From DATLHO01 sp035539855 (GTDB lineage Bacteria > Bacteroidota > Ignavibacteria > OLB7), in contig DATLHO010000113.1 in NCBI GenBank assembly GCA_035539855.1, forward strand, positions 1 to 41,620: 41,620 nt of DNA. Reading direction: 5' to 3'. The notes under the pieces were generated by a model, which was not told the origin of the DNA, searched no databases, and worked only from the letters and a program-made list of their open reading frames with translations. This document shows positions 1 through 7,816 of the stretch, in pieces. How positions within the stretch are numbered: the first letter of the stretch is position 1; every line of letters starts with the position of its first letter. The translations under genes were made by a program, and so were the position numbers.

Positions 1-2
1 CG

Positions 3-434
3 CCGAAGCACCTCGTCGCCTACTTCCTCGTCGTCGATCCCGAGCGTCGACGCGCGCTGCTCGTCGATCATCGCAAGGCCTGTCTGTGGCTTCCGAGCGG
101 GGGCCACGTCGAGCCCGGTGAGCATCCCGCGGAGACGGTGCATCGGGAGATCGCCGAGGAGCTTCGGCTCGAGGGCGAGTTCCTCTTTCCCGAGCCCATC
201 TTCCTGACCGTCACCGAAACTGTCGGATCGACCGCAGGTCACGTCGACGTCTCGCTCTGGTACGTCGTGCGCGGTGACGCCGCTGTGATACCGTGGTTCG
301 CCCCGGAGGAGTTCGTCGCCGCCGCGTGGTTCGGCTTTGGTGATCTGCCGCTCGAGCGTTGCGAGCCGCATCTGGGACGATGCGTCGCCAAACTCGAGCG
401 GATGCTCCCAGCTGGTCGAGAAGCAGCCAGTTGA
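3..434 (+). CDS. Nudix hydrolase, 5' end missing
   Basis: The reading frame is open from the window edge, so the start lies upstream; about 143 residues are visible. A Nudix box is readable early on: G-HVEPG-E, seven residues, then REIAEEL. This fits GX5EX7REUXEEXGU except that the final Gly is Arg. The Glu residues of REIAEEL would bind the catalytic divalent metal. Nudix enzymes cleave nucleoside diphosphates linked to another group; the substrate cannot be told from this fragment. The C-terminal half (WYVVRGD, then WFAPEEF) matches the usual Nudix fold. It lies 133 nt before pheT with no obvious terminator between them. The family is clear; the function is not. Confidence 0.85.
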   Translation, partial: PKHLVAYFLVVDPERRRALLVDHRKACLWLPSGGHVEPGEHPAETVHREIAEELRLEGEFLFPEPIFLTVTETVGSTAGHVDVSLWYVVRGDAAVIPWFAPEEFVAAAWFGFGDLPLERCEPHLGRCVAKLERMLPAGREAAS

Positions 435-567
435 TCGTCGACGGACGCCGCCAGTACGCGGCCGAGGGTGCGATCGCGCGCTCAAGGCGCTTCCGGGAAA
501 TCCTCGATGACCATCACGGCGCTTTCGTTAGATTGAGCGCCTTGTCCACGCGACCTGTTCCCCGAGC

Positions 568-2976
568 ATGCCCACACGACGTATCATCGATTCCTGGCTG
601 AAGTCGATCACTCCGCACTCGATGTCGCCGAGCGAGATGTCCGAACGCCTGATGTCGCTTGGCATCGAGGTCGAGTCGGTCGACGATCGCTTCGCGAGCC
701 TCGCCGGCTTCGTCGTCGGCGAAGTGCTCGAGTGCGAGAAGCACCCGAATGCCGACAAGCTTTCGGTCTGCCGGGTGACGGCCGGAGGCGAGCCCGTGAC
801 GGTCGTCTGCGGCGCGCCCAACGTGGCTGCGGGCCAGAAGATCGCGTTCGCGCCGGTCGGCACGTCGATACCGGGCGCCGGCCTGACGATCGAGCGCCGC
901 AAGATCAGGGGGATCGAGTCGCAGGGGATGATCTGCTCCGAATCGGAGCTGGGACTCAGCGACAACCACGACGGCATTCTCGTCCTGCCGCCGGATGCTG
1001 CCGTCGGCGCGCCGTTGTCGAGCGTCCTCGGCGACGTCGTCTACGACGTCGAGATCACGGCAAATCGCCCAGACTGTCTCAGCCATCTCGGCATCGCCCG
1101 CGAAGTCTCGGCGCTGACCGGCGGAGAGATCTTCCTGCCCGCCGTCGACCTTCTGGAGTCCTCGACGCCGACGACCGATCATGCGCGCGTCTCGATCGAG
1201 GACGCTTCGCTGTGCCCGCGCTACGCCGCGCGCGTCGTCAGGGGCGTCACGATTGCGCCGTCGCCTGAATGGCTGCAGGAGGTGCTGCACAAGCTCGGAC
1301 TGCGCCCGCGTAACAACGTCGTCGACATCGCGGCGTACGTGATGTTCGAGTGCGGCCACCCACTGCATGCGTTCGATCTCAATCGCCTCGCCGGCCACGA
1401 GATCGTCGTCCGCGCGGTCGCCGGCGGCGAGCGGTTCACGACGCTCGACGGAAAGGAACACGAGCTGCCCTCCGGCGCGCTGATGATCTGCGACGCCGAG
1501 AAGCCGGTGGCCATCGCCGGCGTGATGGGCGGCGACAACTCCGAGATCACCGATGCGACGGTCGACGTGCTGATCGAGTCGGCGATGTTCCACCCTCCGT
1601 CGATCCGCCGCACGGCCCGCCTGCTCGGGATCTCCAGCGACGCGAGCTACCGCTTCGAGCGGGGCGCCGACATCGGCAACGTCCGTTACGCGCTCGAGCG
1701 CGCCGCCTCGATGATCGCGCAGATCGCCGGGGGAGAGGTGCTCGCCGGGGCGATCGACGTCTACCCGTCGCCGGTGCCGGAGACGATCGTCGAGCTGCGG
1801 ACCGAGCGCGCGCCGTCAATCATCGGCGTGGCGATCGAGCCCGATGAGCAGGCCTCGCTGCTGCGCCGTCTCGGCTTCGGCGTGCACGTCGTCGACGTCT
1901 CGCGGATGATGGTCAGTGTTCCCACGTACCGCGTCGATGTCTCGACCGAGATCGATCTCGTCGAGGAGATCGCACGTCTACACGGGTACGACCGGATTCC
2001 ACTCGACGTCTCGGCGACGATGGTCTTCGATCTCGGCATCGATACGATGCTGCGGCTCGTCGAGCGCACCCGTGCGTTCTTCGTCGACAACGGATGCATC
2101 GAGACCGTCTCGAACTACCTCATCGACCCGGAGACCGCGGGGCGGTATGGTCGCCCGGTCGAGCTGCGCAACGCGCTCGGTCGCGACTTCTCCGCGCTCC
2201 GCACCAGCCTCGTCCCGTCGATGGCACGCACGGTTGGCATGAACGAGCGCTTCGGTCGCGGCGACCTGCGCCTGTTCGAGGTCGGGCGGGCCTTTCGTGC
2301 CAGCGACAGCACGAGCACGGCGATCGAGGGGATCGTCGAGATGGACGAGCTTGCGATCCTTCTCAGCGGTCGGGCGGAGCCCGTCGCGTGGGACATTCCC
2401 GAGCGCCCCTATGATCTTTTCGACCTGCGCGGCCTGGTCGAGCGCTATCTCTCACGCCTCGGCGTCGACGCGATCGAAATGCGCCCGAGCGAGGAGGCCC
2501 GCTGGGGCTTCGGCGCGCCAGCGCTCGAGTTGATCGTCGGCGGCGAGCAGGTCGGGCGCCTCGGCCCGGTCGACGACTGGCTGATCGAGCGTCACGACAT
2601 CACCGGGCGCCCTGTGCTGGCGGTGATCGACCTCGAGCGGCTCGCTCCGCACCTCGATCGTCCCGCGCGCTACAGCGCCCCGACTCGCTATCCGGTCGTC
2701 AATCGTGACCTCTCGGTCCTCGTCGACGACGCGGTGCGCCACGGCGACCTCGAGCGGACGATCCGCTCGGCCGGCGGCCCGCTGCTGTCGCGCGTAGAAC
2801 TCTTCGATCTCTTCCGCGGCGAGCGCCTCGGCGCCGGCCGCGTCTCGCTTGCCTACGCGATCTCGTTCACGTCGCACGAGGGCACCCTCGACGACGCGAC
2901 CGTCGAGAGCGCGATGCGCTCGATCACCGAGCGGCTCGCGCGTGAGCACGGTGCCGAGCTTCGCGGAGCCCGGTAG
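568..2976 (+). CDS. pheT: phenylalanine-tRNA ligase beta subunit
   Basis: 802 residues, normal for bacterial PheT. With PheS it forms the alpha2beta2 enzyme that charges tRNA-Phe in the cytoplasm. Domains in order: N-terminal segment (1-40); EMAP-II/OB-type tRNA-binding domain (about 45-155, with NADKLSVCRV and IRGIESQGMICSE); B3/B4 editing domain (about 205-385, with MFECGHPLHAFD and DGKEHELPSGALMI); B5 domain (about 395-475); catalytic-like core; and a C-terminal ferredoxin-fold anticodon-binding domain (about 700-800, with RYPVVNRDLSVLV). The ATG at 568 leaves the normal short N-terminus; no strong Shine-Dalgarno is seen. pheS is not next to it, as expected where pheS sits in the rplT cluster. 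The coiled-coil gene follows after 59 nt. Confidence 0.97.
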   Translation: MPTRRIIDSWLKSITPHSMSPSEMSERLMSLGIEVESVDDRFASLAGFVVGEVLECEKHPNADKLSVCRVTAGGEPVTVVCGAPNVAAGQKIAFAPVGTSIPGAGLTIERRKIRGIESQGMICSESELGLSDNHDGILVLPPDAAVGAPLSSVLGDVVYDVEITANRPDCLSHLGIAREVSALTGGEIFLPAVDLLESSTPTTDHARVSIEDASLCPRYAARVVRGVTIAPSPEWLQEVLHKLGLRPRNNVVDIAAYVMFECGHPLHAFDLNRLAGHEIVVRAVAGGERFTTLDGKEHELPSGALMICDAEKPVAIAGVMGGDNSEITDATVDVLIESAMFHPPSIRRTARLLGISSDASYRFERGADIGNVRYALERAASMIAQIAGGEVLAGAIDVYPSPVPETIVELRTERAPSIIGVAIEPDEQASLLRRLGFGVHVVDVSRMMVSVPTYRVDVSTEIDLVEEIARLHGYDRIPLDVSATMVFDLGIDTMLRLVERTRAFFVDNGCIETVSNYLIDPETAGRYGRPVELRNALGRDFSALRTSLVPSMARTVGMNERFGRGDLRLFEVGRAFRASDSTSTAIEGIVEMDELAILLSGRAEPVAWDIPERPYDLFDLRGLVERYLSRLGVDAIEMRPSEEARWGFGAPALELIVGGEQVGRLGPVDDWLIERHDITGRPVLAVIDLERLAPHLDRPARYSAPTRYPVVNRDLSVLVDDAVRHGDLERTIRSAGGPLLSRVELFDLFRGERLGAGRVSLAYAISFTSHEGTLDDATVESAMRSITERLAREHGAELRGAR

Positions 2977-3035
2977 CGCGCTGCGGCGCGCTGCCTCCTC
3001 GTTCGATTCCTCCAAGCCAAGACAACCGACACCCG

Positions 3036-4109
3036 ATGAACCACGGGATGGATTCTACCGAGTCGACCGACATCCGTCGAGCGCTCGAGCGCCTTCATGC
3101 GACGTTCGAGGACCTCAGCGACCGCTTCCGCGACCTGCGTCGCGACCGGCGCCAGGCGCACGAGTACATCCTCGAGCTCGAGCGTGAGCTCGAGCGCGCC
3201 GAGCGCAGCGCCTCGCAGCAGACCGAGGCGGGCGAGGCCGAGCGCGGCCGCACCGCCGAGCTGCTCGAGCGCGTCGCCACCGCCGAGCGCCGCCAGGGCG
3301 AGCTGCTTGCCCGCATCGCCGAGCTGGAGCAGGCCGTCCGCGAGCGGGAGGGACTCGTCGCCGAGCAGGAGGATCTCATCCAACAGTATCAGTCGCGCTT
3401 CGACGAGGCTCGCGAGTTCGCCGCCCGCGCCGACGGCGCCCGTCGGGAGCTCGACACGGAGGTCGCGCGACTTCGAGAAGAACTTGAAGTGATTCGCGTA
3501 TCCGAGCAGAATTCCGCGGCGCATGCCCGCGATCTCGAAGCCATCGTTCAGCAGAGTGGACACAGCGCCGACGAGCTCGCCGGGCTCACTACGCAGCTCG
3601 CGCAGATGCGCCAGGCAATCGAGCTCCTCGAGTCCGAGCGCGGCCAGCTCGTCGCCGACCACGCCCGGCTCAGCGACGAAGTCCACCAGCTCCGCGAGTC
3701 CGAGCATGCGGCGGTCGATCGGCTGGGTGAGCTCGAGGCGCGCAATGCGGAGCTGGTCGAGCGCGACCGCATCCGCGCGGCGCTCGTCGACGAGCTCGAG
3801 GGACGCAACCGTACGCTCGAGTCGGAGGCGGAATCGCTGACCGCTCGCGCCAGGGACGTCGAGACCGGACAGGCCGAGGTCGAGCGGGCCCGGCTCCTGG
3901 AGGAGGAGCTCGATCGCAGCCGCCGTGCGCTCGCCGAGCGCGAGCAGGCGGCGGCCAAGGCGCAGCGGCAGGTCGACGCGCTGCGCGAGCAGCTCTCGCT
4001 CTTCGAAGGCAACGGCGCCGTGTCACTGGGAGAGGAGGAGCGCCAGGAGATGATCGGTCAGATCGAGAGCGCCATCGGCGTGATCGACCGCTATCTCGGC
4101 GCATCCTGA
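3036..4109 (+). CDS. long coiled-coil protein between pheT and zapA
   Basis: 357 residues, almost entirely Glu/Arg/Ala/Leu heptads from about residue 10 to 335: a continuous coiled coil without signal peptide or membrane segment, so probably cytoplasmic. A short C-terminal tail (EMIGQIESAIGVIDRYLG) departs from the repeat and may be a binding helix. An alternative ATG lies at 3048. I do not recognise a named family. Related FCB genomes may carry a smaller helical gene at this place before zapA (recollection, not checked), and ZapA is itself a helical FtsZ-ring regulator, so a division-related scaffold is a reasonable inference. A promoter-like TATAAT lies 35 nt after the stop, so zapA may be transcribed separately. 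Confidence 0.8.
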   Translation: MNHGMDSTESTDIRRALERLHATFEDLSDRFRDLRRDRRQAHEYILELERELERAERSASQQTEAGEAERGRTAELLERVATAERRQGELLARIAELEQAVREREGLVAEQEDLIQQYQSRFDEAREFAARADGARRELDTEVARLREELEVIRVSEQNSAAHARDLEAIVQQSGHSADELAGLTTQLAQMRQAIELLESERGQLVADHARLSDEVHQLRESEHAAVDRLGELEARNAELVERDRIRAALVDELEGRNRTLESEAESLTARARDVETGQAEVERARLLEEELDRSRRALAEREQAAAKAQRQVDALREQLSLFEGNGAVSLGEEERQEMIGQIESAIGVIDRYLGAS

Positions 4110-4120
4110 GGGACCCAACC

Positions 4121-4149
4121 TTTCAAAGGCCTCCTCTTTTTTGTATAAT
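4121..4149 (+). promoter_or_regulatory. candidate promoter for the zapA leader
   Basis: A perfect TATAAT at 4144-4149 is preceded at 17 bp by TTTCAA (4121-4126), a poor -35 match. It lies in a small A+T-rich island just after the coiled-coil gene stops and before a strongly folded leader. Transcription would start near 4156, giving a leader of about 200 nt before zapA. The -10 match is exact, but Bacteroidota-type sigma factors prefer TAnnTTTG, so use in this organism is uncertain. Confidence 0.4.
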
Positions 4150-4160
4150 GTCGAACGCTT

Positions 4161-4211
4161 CGGCCGGGTTGCCGCAATGAAGGACAGAGACTGTCCGGGC
4201 AGCTCCGGCCG
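4161..4211 (+). ncRNA. structured RNA element in the zapA leader
   Basis: Nested inverted repeats: CGGCCGG (4161-4167) pairs with CCGGCCG (4205-4211). GTTGCC (4168-4173) pairs with GGCAGC (4198-4203), leaving one bulged T. Inside sits a second hairpin, GGACAG-AGA-CTGTCC (4182-4196). The outer stem is 13 bp in total. There is no T-run behind it, so it is not a plain terminator. It lies about 10 nt after a candidate start site and 145 nt before zapA, so it could be a cis-regulatory leader or a small RNA. It matches no riboswitch class I can name. Confidence 0.45.
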
Positions 4212-4355
4212 ATTTCAATAGAACGCGACCGACACGCCCGTCTTCCAGCGGGGAGATGGGCATCGACGGGGGGTGTTGTGAGGGGGAGTTCTTCGACTCC
4301 TGGTAGATCATTCGATAGTAGCAGTTTCATCGCCGGCAGCTCAGCAGCGAGATCC

Positions 4356-4682
4356 ATGGCCGAGACGATCAGCGTACAGATACACGGCACCGAGTACAAG
4401 CTTCGCGGCGAAGACGCCGCGCGCGTGCGCGAGGCGGCCGATCTCGTCAACGAGCAGATGCGCTTCGTCGCCAGCAAGGCGCCGACGCAGCCGACAACAA
4501 CCATAGCGGTGCTCGCCGCGCTCAATACCGCCGAGCTCTTGAAATCCGAGCAGGAGCGGGGCGCACGCGAAGCCTCCGATATCGTCCGACGCATCAATGC
4601 GATCTCCGCGTCGATCCGTGAATTGATCGACCTCGACAGCGGCGATCCCGCCGATGTCGCGGTGCAATCGCCCGGACCGTAG
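4356..4682 (+). CDS. zapA: cell division protein ZapA
   Basis: 108 residues, the usual size for ZapA. It begins MAETISVQIHGTEYKLRG, the conserved beta-hairpin head, followed by AARVREAADLVNEQM and a long C-terminal helix (about 60-100) that forms the dimer/tetramer coiled coil. ZapA cross-links FtsZ protofilaments and stabilises the Z ring in the cytoplasm. The ATG at 4356 fits the family start; an in-frame ATG at 4278 would add an unlikely Ser-rich extension encoded by the leader. The neighbours pheT, the coiled-coil gene and rny agree with the order in Chlorobi-type genomes. No Shine-Dalgarno is evident. Confidence 0.93.
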   Translation: MAETISVQIHGTEYKLRGEDAARVREAADLVNEQMRFVASKAPTQPTTTIAVLAALNTAELLKSEQERGAREASDIVRRINAISASIRELIDLDSGDPADVAVQSPGP

Positions 4683-4785
4683 AGCGTCTATGGACTGCGC
4701 TAGAAGATCCTTCTGCCGGGCTTCCGGCTGTTCTTTGAGGTAGATTCGATCGTGAAATGCGTCCGCCACGCCCGCCGTGGTCCGC

Positions 4786-4793
4786 TATGTTTG
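4786..4793 (+). promoter_or_regulatory. candidate -7 box before the possible 6S RNA
   Basis: TATGTTTG at 4786-4793 matches the Bacteroidota -7 consensus TAnnTTTG at every fixed position. No TTG is found 17-23 bp upstream, so a -33 box is missing or degenerate. Transcription would start near 4797-4800, at the 5' foot of the folded region that follows. Confidence 0.45.
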
Positions 4794-4796
4794 AAC

Positions 4797-4960
4797 CTAT
4801 AGTTGTTACCTATGGGTCGCTGACTCACGGCGTCAATCACAGGCCTTGCCTCCGCCTCGGCGGAGGGCTGCCGCGCCATCCATTACGGATGGTACCGGCG
4901 CCATTGGAAGTGAGCGATGTCATGGCAGCAACCCACTGTGTCGTGTCTGGGTTCTGATCC
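4797..4960 (+). ncRNA. ssrS: candidate structured RNA, possibly 6S RNA
   Basis: This lies in the zapA-rny gap, a place where many bacteria keep ssrS. Long-range pairs can be drawn: GAACC (4793-4797) with GGTTC (4950-4954), TGGGT (4813-4817) with ACCCA (4931-4935), CTCAC (4824-4828) with GTGAG (4910-4914), and CAAT (4834-4837) with ATTG (4903-4906). Between the second and third pairs an asymmetric open region remains (6 nt against 16 nt), reminiscent of the 6S central bubble where RNA polymerase binds. The apical part carries two local hairpins, CCTCCG/CGGAGG (4849-4866) and CCATCC/GGATGG (4876-4892), which is not the classic single irregular stem. The length of about 160 nt and the position favour 6S; the individual stems are short, so the identity is tentative. 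Confidence 0.4.
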
Positions 4961-4968
4961 CGCCGACA

Positions 4969-4992
4969 GATCATCGGCCGATGCCGATGATC
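4969..4992. repeat. perfect 10-bp inverted repeat after the candidate RNA
   Basis: GATCATCGGC (4969-4978), loop CGAT, GCCGATGATC (4983-4992). The stem is uninterrupted, but the next bases (GTACGCGG) contain no T-run; a TTTTT occurs only at about 5017-5021. It could be the end of the upstream RNA, a processing site or a protein-binding palindrome. The rest of the gap up to rny at 5225 shows no gene and no clear promoter. Confidence 0.5.
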
Positions 4993-5224
4993 GTACGCGG
5001 TGGGCGTGCGCGGCGCTTTTTCACCCGATCGATTCGCTACCTCCCGGCCACTCCCCATCCTTTCCCACCTCACGGCATTCGCCTCCTGTCGAGTCCCGGT
5101 CGGACCGTCGTCCGCAGCGGTTGGCATCGTCTTGTCCTTTTGGTGCGTCTGTCTCACATGCCCTTCCCGTGCATGCACCCAGTGAGCGACGCGCCGGAGG
5201 AATTCACTCAATAGATCGTTTGCC

Positions 5225-6859
5225 ATGGATTCCACAGCCGTCATTTTCAACATCGTCGGGCCGCTCGTCGGCCTGGCTATCGGCTATTTCATCAGCGCCC
5301 GCATCGGCAAGCAGCAGATCGCCGTCGCCGAAGCCCGCTCGCGCGCCATGCTCGAAGACGCCGAGCGCGACTCCGAAGCCCTCAAGCGCGAGAAGCTCCT
5401 TGAAGCAAAGGATGAGCTCGCCCGGCGCAAGCGGGCGATGGAGGAAGATCAGACGCGGCGAAAGGAAAAGCTCCTCGGCTTCGAGCGTCAGTTGAAGCTC
5501 CGCCAGGAGAACGTCGAGAAGAACATCGCGAAGAAGCTCGAATCGGCCAGCCGCCGGGAGAAGGATCTCCTGGTGATGCAGAAGGAGGTGCAGAAGAAGG
5601 AGGAGTCGATCGAGGAGCAGCGCAAGGCGATCGAGCTGCAGAAGCGTCAGAGCGAGAACCTCAAGGCCACCATCGAGCAGCAGAAGAAGATCGTCGACGA
5701 GGTCGTCGCCGAGCAGAATCACCGGCTCGAGCGCATCAGCGGCATGTCGGTCGAGGACGCCAAGCGCTTTCTCATGGAGAACCTCGTCGAGACCGCCAAG
5801 CTCGAGGCGGCCCAGACCATCAAGGAGATCCGCGACCAGGCGAAGCTCGACGCCAAGCGCGAGGCGCAGCGGATCATCGTGCAGGCGATTCAGCGCGCCG
5901 CCAGCGATCACTCGGTCGAGACGACCGTCTCGGTCGTCAACCTGGCGAGCGAGGACATGAAGGGCAGGATCATCGGACGCGAGGGCAGGAACATCCGGGC
6001 CTTCGAGGCAGCCACCGGCATTGACGTCATCGTCGACGACACGCCCGAGGCGGTCATCATCTCCGGCTTCGATCCGTTTCGACGCGAGGTCGCGCGCATT
6101 GCGCTCGACCGGCTCATGCACGACGGGCGCATTCACCCGGCGCGCATCGAGGAGGTCGTCGACAAGGTGCGCAAGGAGCTCGAGGAGGACATCATCCGCA
6201 CCGGCAACAACACGCTGTTGGAGCTCGGCATCGCCAGCGTCCATGCCGAGATCGTCAAACTCATCGGCAAGATGAAGTATCGCTCGAGCTACGGACAGAA
6301 CGTCCTCAACCATTCGATCGAAGTCTCCTATCTCTGCGGCGTCATGGCGCGCGAGCTCGGACTCGACGTCAACCAGGCCAAGCGCGCCGGGCTGATGCAC
6401 GACATGGGCAAGTGCGTCGATCGCAATCTCGAGGGTCCGCACGCGCTCATCGGCTACGAGATCGCCAAGCGCTACAAGGAGCATCCCGTCGTCTGCAACG
6501 CGATCGGAGCGCACCACGAGGACATTGAGATGGAGTCGCCGATCGCGGTGCTCGTACAGGCGGCCGACGCGATCTCCGGCGCCCGCCCCGGCGCGCGTCG
6601 CGAATCGCTCGAGGCCTACGTCAAGCGGCTCGAGACGCTCGAGACGCTCGCGCGCTCGTTCGAGGGCGTGGCGAAGACCTACGCGATCCAGGCCGGACGG
6701 GAAGTGCGCGTGATGGTCGAGCCCGATCGGGTCGACGATCTCTTCGCCGACCAGCTCGCGCACGACATCGCGACGAAGATCCAGCAGGAGATGGAATACC
6801 CCGGTCAGATCAAGGTCACGGTCATCCGCGAGAAGCGGGCCGTCAGCTACGCGAAGTAG
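5225..6859 (+). CDS. rny: ribonuclease Y
   Basis: 544 residues, close to the family norm of about 520. Order: N-terminal membrane helix (about 5-25, AVIFNIVGPLVGLAIGYF); a long charged coiled coil (about 30-210); a KH RNA-binding domain with GRIIGREGRNIRAFE (about 246-260); and an HD phosphohydrolase domain with GLMHDMGK, His392 and Asp393 being metal ligands. RNase Y is a membrane-anchored endonuclease that starts mRNA decay. The ATG at 5225 keeps the membrane anchor. GGAGG at 5196-5200 is 24 nt upstream, too far for a normal Shine-Dalgarno. A strong hairpin terminator follows at 6946-6978. Confidence 0.97.
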   Translation: MDSTAVIFNIVGPLVGLAIGYFISARIGKQQIAVAEARSRAMLEDAERDSEALKREKLLEAKDELARRKRAMEEDQTRRKEKLLGFERQLKLRQENVEKNIAKKLESASRREKDLLVMQKEVQKKEESIEEQRKAIELQKRQSENLKATIEQQKKIVDEVVAEQNHRLERISGMSVEDAKRFLMENLVETAKLEAAQTIKEIRDQAKLDAKREAQRIIVQAIQRAASDHSVETTVSVVNLASEDMKGRIIGREGRNIRAFEAATGIDVIVDDTPEAVIISGFDPFRREVARIALDRLMHDGRIHPARIEEVVDKVRKELEEDIIRTGNNTLLELGIASVHAEIVKLIGKMKYRSSYGQNVLNHSIEVSYLCGVMARELGLDVNQAKRAGLMHDMGKCVDRNLEGPHALIGYEIAKRYKEHPVVCNAIGAHHEDIEMESPIAVLVQAADAISGARPGARRESLEAYVKRLETLETLARSFEGVAKTYAIQAGREVRVMVEPDRVDDLFADQLAHDIATKIQQEMEYPGQIKVTVIREKRAVSYAK

Positions 6860-6945
6860 GCGGCAGGCAGGCGGTCAGCGACGCGAAGTATGCGGGAAGC
6901 GGGCGGTCAGCACTGAAAAGACGAGCCGGGGACCGGCGAAAAACG

Positions 6946-6978
6946 AAACGGGGTCGGACACTGAGTCCGACCCCGTTT
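6946..6978. terminator. bidirectional terminator between rny and the T9SS cargo gene
   Basis: A 14-bp perfect stem, AAACGGGGTCGGAC (6946-6959) with GTCCGACCCCGTTT (6965-6978), loop ACTGA. The terminal A/T bases give a short U-run in both directions, fitting its place between convergent genes. Confidence 0.85.
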
Positions 6979-7003
6979 CACATTCTAGAGCCGCGCGCGA
7001 TGA

Positions 7004-7585
7004 TTACTTCGAGATGATCATGCGTCGCGTGATGGTTCCGACATCGGTCTGCAGGCGGTAGAAGTACGCGCCCGAGGGAAGGTCGGCGCCGATGAAATCA
7101 AAGGTGTACGTGCCGGCGTCCTGCCACTGGTCCACGAGCGTGCGGATCTGGCTGCCGAGCAGCGTGTGGACCGTCAGCTTGACGCGCATGCCGGCCGGAA
7201 CGCCGTAGCGGATCATCGTCGACGGGTTGAACGGGTTCGGATAGTTCTGCTCGAGGAACAGCCGGCTCGGCGATCCGCTGACCTCGCCGACGAGCGCCTT
7301 CGGCTGCGGCTGCGGGCGCACCCAGGAGGGCGTGCGATCATCGGCAAACGAGAGCGGGGCGCCGCTGGTGGCATCCTCACGGATGGCATCGTCGAGGATG
7401 CTGCCGAAGGCGCCGTACAGGCGCACGCTCGGGAAGCCCGCGACCTGCCAGCTCGATGAGATGGCATCGATGCCGAGCTCGAGGCGGCCGACGCTCGAGG
7501 CGGCGAGCGCCGTCGACGCGACGATGATCGCTCCGGTGGCGACCGTACCAATCAGACGTCCAAACGATGTAGCGATTCGCTTCAT
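7004..7585 (-). CDS. small secreted protein with T9SS C-terminal sorting domain
   Basis: 193 residues. A Sec signal peptide occupies about 1-29 (basic MKRIATSFGR, hydrophobic core, ASTALAA). The last 80 residues form a type IX secretion sorting domain (TIGR04183-like), starting at NYPNPFNP (114-121), with SGAYFYRLQT and ending in MIISK. Cargo of this type is exported by Sec, carried across the outer membrane by T9SS and usually attached to the surface or released. The region between signal and sorting domain (about 30-110) is short and of no recognised family. No T9SS machinery genes are present here. It is a stand-alone gene on the minus strand. Confidence 0.85.
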   Translation of the reverse strand: MKRIATSFGRLIGTVATGAIIVASTALAASSVGRLELGIDAISSSWQVAGFPSVRLYGAFGSILDDAIREDATSGAPLSFADDRTPSWVRPQPQPKALVGEVSGSPSRLFLEQNYPNPFNPSTMIRYGVPAGMRVKLTVHTLLGSQIRTLVDQWQDAGTYTFDFIGADLPSGAYFYRLQTDVGTITRRMIISK

Positions 7586-7630
7586 AAACCACTCAGCAGG
7601 CTTTCACAATCGGACGATCTCTTGCGACTC

Positions 7631-7648
7631 CCGGGAATGAGGTCCCGG
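7631..7648 (-). repeat. small hairpin in the leader of the T9SS cargo gene
   Basis: CCGGGA (7631-7636) and TCCCGG (7643-7648) with a 6-nt loop, about 45 nt before the start codon. It could affect translation of the downstream gene or be chance; the 7586-7816 gap holds nothing else I can name apart from the weak nuoE terminator. Confidence 0.3.
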
Positions 7649-7775
7649 CCTGTTCAACGGTGTGCGGTAACTCTTCAGAATCTACTCAAAACCGGTGCCG
7701 GAACGGCATGATCCGGTCCGCTGGGATGACGGTGGTGTAGACAAGGCATCCCCGGAAATGTTGCATGCCGGCGCG

Positions 7776-7810
7776 AAAAAGACAAGGACGGGATTCGACG
7801 GCCGGAATCC
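7776..7810 (-). terminator. weak terminator after nuoE
   Basis: On the minus strand GGATTC and GAATCC (plus coordinates 7805-7810 and 7791-7796) form a 6-bp stem, followed by a T-rich run corresponding to AAAAA at 7776-7780. The stem lies only a few bases after the nuoE stop. The stem is short and about 10 nt separate it from the T-run, so confidence is moderate. Confidence 0.4.
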
Positions 7811-7816
7811 GCCCCG

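Noticed and set aside
4285..4300. GGAGTTCTTCGACTCC resembles a tRNA or tmRNA T-arm
   Set aside because: The loop lacks the 7-nt TTCRANY form with a 5-bp stem and no acceptor or anticodon arm can be drawn around it.
5204..6763. Long open frame on the minus strand opposite rny (519 codons)
   Set aside because: High G+C makes the antisense frame of a real gene stay open. It lies entirely opposite a complete, well-conserved rny and shows no recognisable protein features.
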